A stretch of 64,000 bases of DNA, from contig NZ_JAJKFK010000005.1 in the NCBI RefSeq assembly GCF_021653975.1, positions 371,696 through 435,695 of the forward strand, read 5' to 3'. The notes under the pieces were generated by a model that was given only the letters and a program-made list of their open reading frames with translations, had not been told where the DNA came from and made no database searches. A program made the translations under genes and the position numbers. The stretch's first letter is position 1; every line of letters starts with the position of its first letter. This stretch comes from Amycolatopsis sp. GM8 (lineage in GTDB: Bacteria > Actinomycetota > Actinomycetes > Mycobacteriales > Pseudonocardiaceae). Shown piece by piece: positions 50,710 to 57,998 of this stretch.

Positions 50710-52085
50710 ACCGGAACCCACCAATTCAGGATGGCCCGCCCGTCCACATAATTCACCTCACCGTCGCCGTGGCGCAGCCGTGCCCGCTCCCCCAGCGCTT
50801 CGAGCGACGTCACGGAAGCCGGCTCGGGACCGGTCACCCGCAGCCGGATGACACCGTCGTCCCTGGTCAGGCCGATTGCCACGGGATCGGTCGCGCCGGG
50901 GGTGAGCAGCACGCCCATCGCCTCGGTCAGCACGTCCAGCACCTCGGCCACCACCGGCTCCGGCAGGCCCCGGTCCAGATCGCCGGTCAGCACCAGCTCC
51001 GGCACCGCACCGACCTCCGACTCCAGCTCGCTGACCAGGGTCTGCACCGCGAGCCCCAGCGCCGGGACGCTCAGCGCCGAGGCATGCCCGTAGAGCGACG
51101 AGCGCAGCTGGTTGATGGCCTGGTCGAGATCGCTGATCGCACGGGTGAACACCGCACTCGCGGCCGGAAAGCGCGCTGAGCCCGACTGGAGGGCGAGGCC
51201 GATCCCGAACATCCGCTTGAGCACCGTGTCGCCCAGCTCGTGGGCGATCCGGTCGGCTTCCTCGAGCCGGCCGAGCTGTTCGGAAGTCTCCGTGGCGCGG
51301 CCGATCTCATCCAGGATCCGCACCCTCATGGTCTCGACCGCCTGCCCCAGCTCCGCGATTTCCGCCGGGCCGCCCGCGTCGACCCGGCGGTCCAACTCGC
51401 CGTCGGAAACCCGCCGAACCTGCCCGAGCAACCGCCGCAGCGGCGCGTCCAGCGAACTTCGCAGCAGGAGCACGACAATCGCGCCGAGCACCAGGGCAAG
51501 CGCGGCGCAGGCGATGGTGATCAGGTTGGTCGAGTTCTGGGCGGCGGTCGACTGCTGCAGCCCGGCCGCGGTCAGCTCGTCGATATGGGCCTGCAGGTCC
51601 GTGAGCCGGGCCCGCACCACATCGAACGACATGCGGCCGACCTGCGCGTTCGCCGTGACGTCGAGGGTGCCGTCGCGAGTGCCCGCGATACCCGGCTCGA
51701 TCGACTCCCGCTGCCAGGTCTCCGCGGCCGCGTCGACACCGTCCACCAACGCCAGCGAACGCTCGTCGAAGGACAGCAGCTCGCGCAGGCGCTGCTCCTG
51801 GCGCGCGACATCGGCCCGGCCGGACTCGTACGGCGCGAGGAACTGTTCGTCGTGCGTGAGCATGAAACCGCGGACGCTGGTCTCCATGTCGACGTAGTCG
51901 TGGCTGAGCACGGCCGCCGACTGCTGGGCGGGCCGCAGCGATTCGCGGACGTGGTTGCCCACCGACGTCGCGTAGAGCCGGGATGCCGTCGTCACCACGG
52001 CCGAGACCACGACCAGCAGAAGCAAACCGCCGACAAGTGCGTACACCCGCCAGCGCAAAGTCCGCGGCCACGCGTGCGAGAGCAC
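50706..52085 (-). CDS. Membrane CHASE3-HAMP protein with a degenerate histidine kinase core
   Basis: 459 residues from the GTG at 52085; other GTG codons upstream are possible. A transmembrane helix at about 15-32 is followed by a CHASE3-type extracytoplasmic domain (VDMETSVRGFMLTHDEQFLA), a second helix at about 188-208 (TIACAALALVLGAIVVLLLR), and a HAMP. The HisKA_3-type helix reads EEADRIAHELGDTVLKRMFG, so the residue normally His in the DLHD motif is Gly285; the N and G boxes of the ATPase are not recognisable (EVLDVLTEAMGVLLTPGATD). It is likely a sensor without kinase activity, acting through the coupled RsbA-like protein. Confidence 0.82.
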   Translation of the reverse strand: MLSHAWPRTLRWRVYALVGGLLLLVVVSAVVTTASRLYATSVGNHVRESLRPAQQSAAVLSHDYVDMETSVRGFMLTHDEQFLAPYESGRADVARQEQRLRELLSFDERSLALVDGVDAAAETWQRESIEPGIAGTRDGTLDVTANAQVGRMSFDVVRARLTDLQAHIDELTAAGLQQSTAAQNSTNLITIACAALALVLGAIVVLLLRSSLDAPLRRLLGQVRRVSDGELDRRVDAGGPAEIAELGQAVETMRVRILDEIGRATETSEQLGRLEEADRIAHELGDTVLKRMFGIGLALQSGSARFPAASAVFTRAISDLDQAINQLRSSLYGHASALSVPALGLAVQTLVSELESEVGAVPELVLTGDLDRGLPEPVVAEVLDVLTEAMGVLLTPGATDPVAIGLTRDDGVIRLRVTGPEPASVTSLEALGERARLRHGDGEVNYVDGRAILNWWVPV

Positions 52086-52226
52086 GGTTGATGGTACCGC
52101 CGAAAAGGCGAACACGGGACCAATCACAACAAACCACTTCTGCCACGCCAATGGACGCTGGATTCCACCGGGTCGCGTTGTCTAGAATTCGGGCTCCGTG
52201 ACTACGTCAGATCGAAAGATTTCCGT

Positions 52227-53117
52227 GTGACAGTTCCTCCGGTGGCCCGGACTCCGACCGGCCGCAGGTTCCAGCTCGCCGCGCTCCTGCGGCACCTGCG
52301 CGAGCAACGGGGCCTGACCCAGGAAGAGGTCGGCGGGCTGATCTGGCCCGGCACCTCGCCGCGCAGCGTGCAGAACAAGATCACGCGGCTGGAGAACGGC
52401 GACGGCGGGATCAGCGAGGACGATCTCTACGCGCTGCTGAAGGCATACGGCACAACGAACGGCGTCGCGCTCGAACTGGCGTTGCGGCTCAACACCGGCA
52501 CCTCCCAGCGCGGCCGCTGGCGCGGGCCACGGGCGACCCATCCCGAGTCGTTCCGCCAGTACGTCGATCTCGAAGAGGACGCCGAACTCATTCGGCTCGT
52601 CGGCGTCGAAGAGATTCCCGACATATTGCGGAGCGAATCGTATCTGCGCGTCGGCGCGCCGGCGGAGGAAAACCTGGTCGCGATTCGCGAGCGGCAGCGC
52701 GTGCTGTCCCGGGAAGAATCGCCGGAAGTGTACGTGGTGCTGAGCGAATCGTGCGTGCGCCGAATCCGCGGGAATTCGCGGGTGATGGCCGGCCAGATCG
52801 AGCACCTGCTGCGACTGTCGGCCCGGCCCAACATCACCCTGCAGATGGTGCCGTTCGACCCACCGCCGGGCATGCCGGTGGACTCGGTGCCCGAGCGGTT
52901 CGCGTTGCTGCGGCTGACCGCGCCCGGTGTCATCGGGGAGTTCCGCCGTCACCTGGACTTCGCCTTCACGTTGGTGGGCGGCCGCCTCTACCCCGACGAC
53001 AATGTCCAGGCATACGAAAGACTGTGGCTCAACGCGACCATCGGTGCGCTGAGCCCCGACTCGACCCGGCGCTTCCTGCGCGAAGTACTACGCGGTTTCC
53101 GCGAAGGAGAATTTTGA
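52227..53117 (+). CDS. XRE helix-turn-helix protein with DUF5753 (Scr1-type)
   Basis: 296 residues from the GTG at 52227. The helix-turn-helix is at about 15-72: FQLAALLRHLREQRGLTQEE, then PRSVQNKITRLENGDGGISE. DUF5753 follows from about residue 100 (VDLEEDAELIRLVGVEEIPD, LRLSARPNITLQMVPFDPPP, PERFALLRLTAPGVIGEFRR). Scr1/BldB-associated proteins of this kind are very numerous in actinobacteria and regulate development or secondary metabolism. The stop overlaps the start of the methyltransferase at 53117 by one base (TGATG). Confidence 0.9.
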   Translation: MTVPPVARTPTGRRFQLAALLRHLREQRGLTQEEVGGLIWPGTSPRSVQNKITRLENGDGGISEDDLYALLKAYGTTNGVALELALRLNTGTSQRGRWRGPRATHPESFRQYVDLEEDAELIRLVGVEEIPDILRSESYLRVGAPAEENLVAIRERQRVLSREESPEVYVVLSESCVRRIRGNSRVMAGQIEHLLRLSARPNITLQMVPFDPPPGMPVDSVPERFALLRLTAPGVIGEFRRHLDFAFTLVGGRLYPDDNVQAYERLWLNATIGALSPDSTRRFLREVLRGFREGEF

Positions 53118-53941
53118 TGCCCGAAAGTCCCGAGCCCGCGGTCGCCGCCGCCGCCCGGGTGTACGACTACCTGCTGGGCGGCACGCACAACTACGCGGTC
53201 GACCGCGAGGTGGCCGCGCAGATGCTGCGTGCGTTCCCGATGGCCGCGGTCGGCGCCCGCTACAACCGCGAGTTCCTGCGGCGGCTGGTCCGGTACCTCA
53301 CCGGCGCCGGGGTGCGGCAGTTCCTCGACCTCGGCTCGGGCATCCCGACCGCGGGGAACGTGCACCAGATCGCGCAGGCCGAGGCGCCGGGCGCGCGGGT
53401 GGTGTACGTGGACTACGAGCCGGAGGCCGTCCAGCTCGGCCGGGAACTGTTGAAGGGCAACGACTTCGCGACCACGCTCCAGGCGGACCTGCGCGACCCG
53501 GATTCCGTGTACGCCGCGCACGAGGTCCGCGAGCTGCTCGACTTCTCCCAGCCGGTGGCGGTGCTGTTGATCTCGGTGCTGCACTTCGTCACCGACGACA
53601 CGGACGCGGTCGACCTGGTCCGGCGCTACCTCGCGCCGCTGCCGCCCGGAAGCTACCTGGCGCTGAGCCACCTCACCCAGGCCGGCGGGCGGATCGGCGC
53701 CCTGCAGGAGGAGTCCAGCCGGGTCTACAACAAGACGGTTTCGGAGAGCCTCGCGATCCGCGACCGCGCCCAGATCGGCGCGTTCTTCACCGGTCTGGAC
53801 CTCGTCGAGCCGGGCCTCGTGCCGCTGCCGGACTGGCGTCCCGTGGACCCGGGCTACGTGCCGGACGAGGAGGACGCGCCCCGCCAGGTCGGCCTGTGCG
53901 CGGTCGGGCGGATTCCCCTGGACAAAGTGTCTGACATCTAG
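53117..53941 (+). CDS. SAV2177-type SAM-dependent methyltransferase (second copy)
   Basis: 274 residues. The family N-terminus AARVYDYLLGGTHNYAVDRE, the SAM site FLDLGSGIPTAGNVHQIAQA and VVYVDYEPEAVQLGRELLKG correspond to those of the gene at 47763. The C-terminal DLVEPGLVPLPDWRPVDPG is also family-typical. It is translationally coupled to the XRE-DUF5753 gene, a pairing often seen for this family. Substrate unknown. Confidence 0.9.
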   Translation: MPESPEPAVAAAARVYDYLLGGTHNYAVDREVAAQMLRAFPMAAVGARYNREFLRRLVRYLTGAGVRQFLDLGSGIPTAGNVHQIAQAEAPGARVVYVDYEPEAVQLGRELLKGNDFATTLQADLRDPDSVYAAHEVRELLDFSQPVAVLLISVLHFVTDDTDAVDLVRRYLAPLPPGSYLALSHLTQAGGRIGALQEESSRVYNKTVSESLAIRDRAQIGAFFTGLDLVEPGLVPLPDWRPVDPGYVPDEEDAPRQVGLCAVGRIPLDKVSDI

Positions 53942-53950
53942 ACTGACCGG

Positions 53951-54580
53951 GTGGAGACGGCCGACGCGATCCTGGACGCGCTCAAGGACCTGGTGCCCGG
54001 CCTGGCGGCGACGTTCGGCCGATCCTGCGAAGTGGTGCTGCACGACTACCGGCTCGGCGAGCGGTCGGTGGTCACGGTCGCGGGCGAGGTCACCGGCCGG
54101 CACGCCGGCGGCGCGACGAGCGAGATCGGACTGCGGATGCTCGCGCGGGGCGACGAGGCGAGCGCAGAGCTCAACTACGTCACGCGCACCCAGTCGGGGC
54201 GGACGGTGAAGTCCTCGACGCTGCCGCTGCGCGACGCGGACGGGCACGTGTTCGGCGCGCTGTGCGTGAACCTCGACGTGACCGCGCTCCGCCAGGTCGG
54301 CGACCTGCTGTCCGACCTGGCCGGGCTCGCCCCGGCGACGGTCCCGGCGACGACCTTCGCGGACGACTTCGACGAGGTCGTCGACGCCGTCGTCCGCGCG
54401 GAAGAACTGGCGCTGGCCAAGCCGGTGGACAGCCTCACCCGGCAGGAACGCCTGCGGCTGCTCAAAAACCTGGACGAGCGCGGCGTGTTCGCAGTGCGCG
54501 GCGCGGCCCCGCGCATCGCCGCACGACTGGGCATCTCGCGCGCCTCGCTCTACACCGATCTCGCGGAGTGCCGCCGCTAG
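53951..54580 (+). CDS. YheO/DauR-like regulator (PAS-like domain plus helix-turn-helix)
   Basis: 209 residues from the GTG at 53951, 10 bp after the methyltransferase stop, so possibly in its operon. N-terminal YheO-like PAS domain: FGRSCEVVLHDYRLGERSVV and HVFGALCVNLDVTALRQV. C-terminal helix-turn-helix: LKNLDERGVFAVRGAAPRIA ARLGISRASLYTDLAE. DauR regulates D-arginine catabolism in Pseudomonas; the role here is unknown. Confidence 0.88.
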   Translation: METADAILDALKDLVPGLAATFGRSCEVVLHDYRLGERSVVTVAGEVTGRHAGGATSEIGLRMLARGDEASAELNYVTRTQSGRTVKSSTLPLRDADGHVFGALCVNLDVTALRQVGDLLSDLAGLAPATVPATTFADDFDEVVDAVVRAEELALAKPVDSLTRQERLRLLKNLDERGVFAVRGAAPRIAARLGISRASLYTDLAECRR

Positions 54581-54591
54581 GCGCTGTTTAT

Positions 54592-54615
54592 AAGCGGCGA
54601 AGCCGCTCGCTGTGG
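54592..54615 (-). repeat. 24-bp hairpin motif (family 3), second copy
   Basis: AAGCGGCGAAGCCGCTCGCT and four further bases match the reverse complement of 34539-34562 at 21 of 24 positions; AGCGGC-GAA-GCCGCT is a perfect stem. It follows the YheO-like gene by 11 bp. The rest of the convergent gap to 54710 is GC-rich without a recognised element. Confidence 0.5.
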
Positions 54616-54710
54616 GCCAGCAGCTTGCGCTCTGTTGCCGAAGGGTGGTGGTGGGCTGGCGGGAGGGGCCGCTACCCGCACCGCCACGCAAGCCACTTTC
54701 ACAACACTCT

Positions 54711-55646
54711 CTAGCTGTCGAGCAGCGAAACCCCTAGGGGCGTCAGCGTGTGCAGCACCGTGTTGCGCTCGCGGCGGGTCGCGATCAGCCCGGCGGCGCG
54801 CAGGATCGACGTGTGCTTGCTCACGGCGGACGGCGTGACGCCGAGCCGGGCGGCGAGTTCCGAGGTGCTGCACCCGGCCGCGACGATGGTCAGCGCCGCC
54901 GCCCGGGTCGGGCCGAGGAGCGCCGACAGCGCACGGCTGGGCGCGGACGGCCGGACCGCGCGCCGCCGGACGGTCGGGGTCGATGCCGGGTATGCCAGGC
55001 GGACATGTCCTGCCGACAGCACGACTTCCGGCCGGGCCGCGAAATACGTCGGCGCGAGTAGCAGCCGCGCGCCGTCGAGCGTGACCGGTGTCTCCGGGGC
55101 CCCGGCCGTCAGCGTCGGCGAGGACCAGCGCAACGCCGGGCCGAGGCTGGCGAGCAACGCGTCGACACCCTGGTCCGCGAGCACCCGCGTGCGCAGTTCG
55201 CGGTCGGCCTCGACCTGCGCGCGGACGGCGTCCCAGTACGGCTCGATCGCCGTCGCGAAGTACGTCCGCATCACCTGTACCAGCCGCGGCAGCCCGGCCA
55301 CACTGCCGCTGACCAGCGCCGAAGCCCAGCCGGGCAGGCCCGGTTCGGGCCGGTAACCCCGCAGGTCCGCGCGGAGCCGGGCGGGCGCGGTGGCCAGCAC
55401 GGCCGCGAGCCCCGCGCCGGGATCGGCGAGGTCGGGCACGAGGAAGCCCGGTACGGATTCGCCGCCACAGAGCCATTCGAGCACCGGCATACCGTCCGGC
55501 AGGTGCGGGCGCACCCGCCGCCGCCACCAGCCGAACCCGTCGTCCGTGGCGAGCAGCCGGACGCTGGAAGCCAGTTCCCACAACGGGTTCACGGACGGGA
55601 CGAGCCCGATCCGCGCGACATCACGCGGCTCCAGTTCGATTCGCAC
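54711..55646 (-). CDS. ArsR/SmtB-type winged-helix regulator with long N-terminal domain
   Basis: 311 residues from the GTG at 55646, with AAAGGA at a 9-bp spacing. The winged helix is at the C-terminus, about 245-311: ALTIVAAGCSTSELAARLGV, then TPSAVSKHTSILRAAGLIAT and LTPLGVSLLDS. The N-terminal 240 residues begin VRIELEPRDVARIGLVPSVN and match the DUF5937-type domain often found before ArsR helices in actinobacteria. There are no metal-binding cysteine pairs, so a small-molecule or unknown signal is more likely than a metal. Confidence 0.88.
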   Translation of the reverse strand: MRIELEPRDVARIGLVPSVNPLWELASSVRLLATDDGFGWWRRRVRPHLPDGMPVLEWLCGGESVPGFLVPDLADPGAGLAAVLATAPARLRADLRGYRPEPGLPGWASALVSGSVAGLPRLVQVMRTYFATAIEPYWDAVRAQVEADRELRTRVLADQGVDALLASLGPALRWSSPTLTAGAPETPVTLDGARLLLAPTYFAARPEVVLSAGHVRLAYPASTPTVRRRAVRPSAPSRALSALLGPTRAAALTIVAAGCSTSELAARLGVTPSAVSKHTSILRAAGLIATRRERNTVLHTLTPLGVSLLDS

Positions 55647-55845
55647 GCCGACGGTTCCTTTCGCACCGTCACGTCGACGGTATGAAATGAATCGCCGTCG
55701 TGGCCCGCCCGTTACACGTCTGAACGGGGCTTTTGAGCGTCCGGGAAATCTCCTCGACGCGATCCCCGCCCCGCAGGAGGATCTTGCTCGGAGATGCCGG
55801 TCGGGGCACGGGAAACGGCACCTCGACATCGGAAATGGGGACTTG

Positions 55846-56466
55846 ATGCGTAATCTCAAGCGGTTGTTCGCGGCCGCGACCATGGCGGCCGGGCTGGCCT
55901 CGCTCATCGCGGCGCCCGCGGCCTCCGCGGCGACCACCGACACCAACTCGGTGCCGTCGATCGCGGGCCTGACGCTCAGGCCCGCTCACCTGCACAGCAC
56001 CGCCAAGGCCGGTGCGATGACGGCCCAGGCCGAGGAGCCGGCGTACCTGCTCGGCCCGGTGTCGGACCAGAGCCGTTGCCTGGACGCCGATCTGAACACC
56101 ATCGGCCGCAACGGCACCAAGGTGCAGCTGTGGACCTGCAACGACACGTCGGCGAACCAGGCGTGGTACATCCGGCAGATCCCCGAGGGCTACTACCGGT
56201 TCCAGAACGTCTACAGCGGCCGGTACCTCGACGCGGACCTCAACACTATCGGCCGCAACGGCACCGTCGTGCAGCTGTGGGACTACGTCGCCGGCGCGCG
56301 CAACCAGTGGTTCGCCGCTTCGGAGATCCCGGAGGGCTACCTCCGGCTGCAGAACGCGGCCAGCGGCCGGTACCTGGACGCGGACCTGAACACGAAGGGC
56401 CGCAACGGCACCATCGTGCAGCTGTGGGACTACGTCGCGGGTGCGCAGAACCAGTGGTGGTTCTGA
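55846..56466 (+). CDS. Secreted ricin-type (QxW) lectin-like protein with three near-identical repeats
   Basis: 206 residues from the ATG at 55846. A signal peptide (RLFAAATMAAGLASLIAAPA, cleavage after ASA-28) leads to a linker and then three 46-residue repeats from about residue 66. Each repeat has a CLDADLN/YLDADLN, GRNGTxVQLW and NQ(A/W)W pattern: RYLDADLNTIGRNGTVVQLW and DYVAGARNQWF. This is a beta-trefoil built from three copies, as in ricin B domains, with Asp-Ala-Asp where the sugar-binding acid lies. Likely secreted and carbohydrate-binding. A 42-bp palindromic terminator follows. Confidence 0.85.
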   Translation: MRNLKRLFAAATMAAGLASLIAAPAASAATTDTNSVPSIAGLTLRPAHLHSTAKAGAMTAQAEEPAYLLGPVSDQSRCLDADLNTIGRNGTKVQLWTCNDTSANQAWYIRQIPEGYYRFQNVYSGRYLDADLNTIGRNGTVVQLWDYVAGARNQWFAASEIPEGYLRLQNAASGRYLDADLNTKGRNGTIVQLWDYVAGAQNQWWF

Positions 56467-56474
56467 GCTGACGA

Positions 56475-56516
56475 CCCGGAGCCGGGGTGCCGTGATCACG
56501 GCGCCCCGGCTCCGGG
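56475..56516. terminator. 42-bp palindromic terminator of the lectin gene
   Basis: CCCGGAGCCGGGG...CCCCGGCTCCGGG with the inner CGTGATCACG palindrome. The whole 42 bp is self-complementary except for one symmetric position pair. It lies 9 bp after the stop codon. Confidence 0.8.
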
Positions 56517-56590
56517 CGTTCCGGCCCCACAGTAGTGCTCGATAGGGTGAAATCCCCTAACCCCCTAAAGAGGACAGTGGCAACTCTGGG

Positions 56591-56637
56591 TAGAGATCGG
56601 GATCCATCCCCGATGTCCCCGCGCAAGTTGATCTCTA
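56591..56637 (+). promoter_or_regulatory. Inverted repeat and nested hairpin upstream of the IniB-like gene
   Basis: TAGAGATC (56591-56598) and GATCTCTA (56630-56637) are inverted with a 31-nt spacer that itself contains ATCGGG...CCCCGAT. It lies 75 bp before the gene start and may be an operator or a leader RNA structure. Confidence 0.4.
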
Positions 56638-56711
56638 GGTTCGATCGGGTCGCGTGACGGTTTTTCCCCGCCGCGCGCGCGTCCCCCTTCCCCTAGATTG
56701 CGGAGTAACCG

Positions 56712-57815
56712 TTGTCCCAGACACTGCCTGACCTGGTGCTCAACCTGATCACCGACAACGCCTTCGGCTCGGAGTTCCTCGCGGACCCGACCGGCGTGCT
56801 GTCCGCCGCCGGCCTCACCGACATCACCGGCACCGACGTCTCCGAGGTCACCTCGCTGATCGCCGACCAGGTGCCGGCACCCGTGGCGGACGCGGTCGAG
56901 ACCGGGCTCGCTTCGCTGCCCACCGACACCCTCGGCGTCAACGACATGAGCTCCGCGGTCGCGCAGCTGCAGACCGTCGCCGCGGTCGCCCAGGGAGTGC
57001 CCGACACCGCGTTCGGGACCCTGTCCGGCGTCACCGACACCGCGGGCGTTTCGGGCACCTTCGACGCCACCACGGACGGCCTCACCACGGGCGTGCTCGC
57101 CGGCACCCCGCTGGGTGACGTGACCGGTGCGCTCGCCGCGACGGCCGACGGCGCCCTCGGCACCGGCGTCGACTCGCCGCTGGGCACCTACGGCCTGTCC
57201 ACCGACGCGCTGTCGCTGCCGGACTTCGGCTCGGTCAGCGACCTGGGCAGCACGCTCGACGCGGGCGCGCTGGGCGCGGGCAACCCGATGACCGACGCCA
57301 CGGCGGACTACGCCGCCCAGGGTGCCGACCTCGCGGTCTCGACCGTCTCCAACGTGACGGACTACGCGGCCCAGGGCACGGACCTCGCCAGCTCGACCGT
57401 CTCCAGCGTGACGGGCCTGGCCGGCGACCACGTCTCCACCGCGGCCGCCGGCCTCGGCGGGACCGTCGCCGGTGCGGGCGAGGATGTCGCGAGCCACGTG
57501 AACTCGGTGACCTCGCTCGCCACCGGCGTCACGTCCAGCCTGCCCGTGGCCGTGCCGGTGCACCTGCCGGCCGACCTGCCGGTGCACGTGGTGGCCGACC
57601 TTCCGCAGCACCTGCCCGCCGCGCTGCCGGCCCTGCCGAACGTGCCGGACGCCGTCGACACCACCGTTTCGCACGCGAGCTCGCTGACCCACGCGACCTC
57701 GCTGACCGACTCGGTGACCCACGGCGGCCTCCTCGACACCGCCCACGCGGCTGTGCCGGAGGTCAGCGACGTCACCGGCGGCCTGCTGCACGGTGACCTC
57801 CCGCTCGGCCACTGA
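56712..57815 (+). CDS. IniB N-terminal domain protein, Ala/Thr/Asp-rich
   Basis: 367 residues from a TTG at 56712, with CGGAG 7 bp upstream. The N-terminal segment TLPDLVLNLITDNAFGSEFL ADPTGVLSAAGL matches the IniB domain of the mycobacterial isoniazid-inducible iniBAC operon. The remainder is low-complexity and helical or glycine-rich, with repeats such as DYAAQGADLAVSTVSNVT and DYAAQGTDLASSTVSSVT. There is no signal peptide, and no iniA/iniC (dynamin-like) partners occur here. It is probably a cell-envelope-associated protein; function unknown. Confidence 0.8.
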   Translation: MSQTLPDLVLNLITDNAFGSEFLADPTGVLSAAGLTDITGTDVSEVTSLIADQVPAPVADAVETGLASLPTDTLGVNDMSSAVAQLQTVAAVAQGVPDTAFGTLSGVTDTAGVSGTFDATTDGLTTGVLAGTPLGDVTGALAATADGALGTGVDSPLGTYGLSTDALSLPDFGSVSDLGSTLDAGALGAGNPMTDATADYAAQGADLAVSTVSNVTDYAAQGTDLASSTVSSVTGLAGDHVSTAAAGLGGTVAGAGEDVASHVNSVTSLATGVTSSLPVAVPVHLPADLPVHVVADLPQHLPAALPALPNVPDAVDTTVSHASSLTHATSLTDSVTHGGLLDTAHAAVPEVSDVTGGLLHGDLPLGH

Positions 57816-57822
57816 GCCGGAA

Positions 57823-57855
57823 CCGGGTCCTCGCCGTCCCTCGGCGGGGACCCGG
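57823..57855 (+). terminator. Terminator of the IniB-like gene
   Basis: CCGGGTCC (57823-57830) pairs with GGACCCGG (57848-57855), with an inner CGCCG/CGGCG stem. It starts 8 bp after the stop codon. Confidence 0.8.
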
Positions 57856-57998
57856 TGGGGGTGTTTCGCTGAACTCGATTGCCGCAACAAGGCGCGTCCT
57901 ACCGCGACCCGTGGTTTCATAGTCCGAAACGCACTTACCTGATCCGCTTAACATGCGGCCAACCAGGTGGTGGTCTCGATACGGGCGGTAACCACGCG

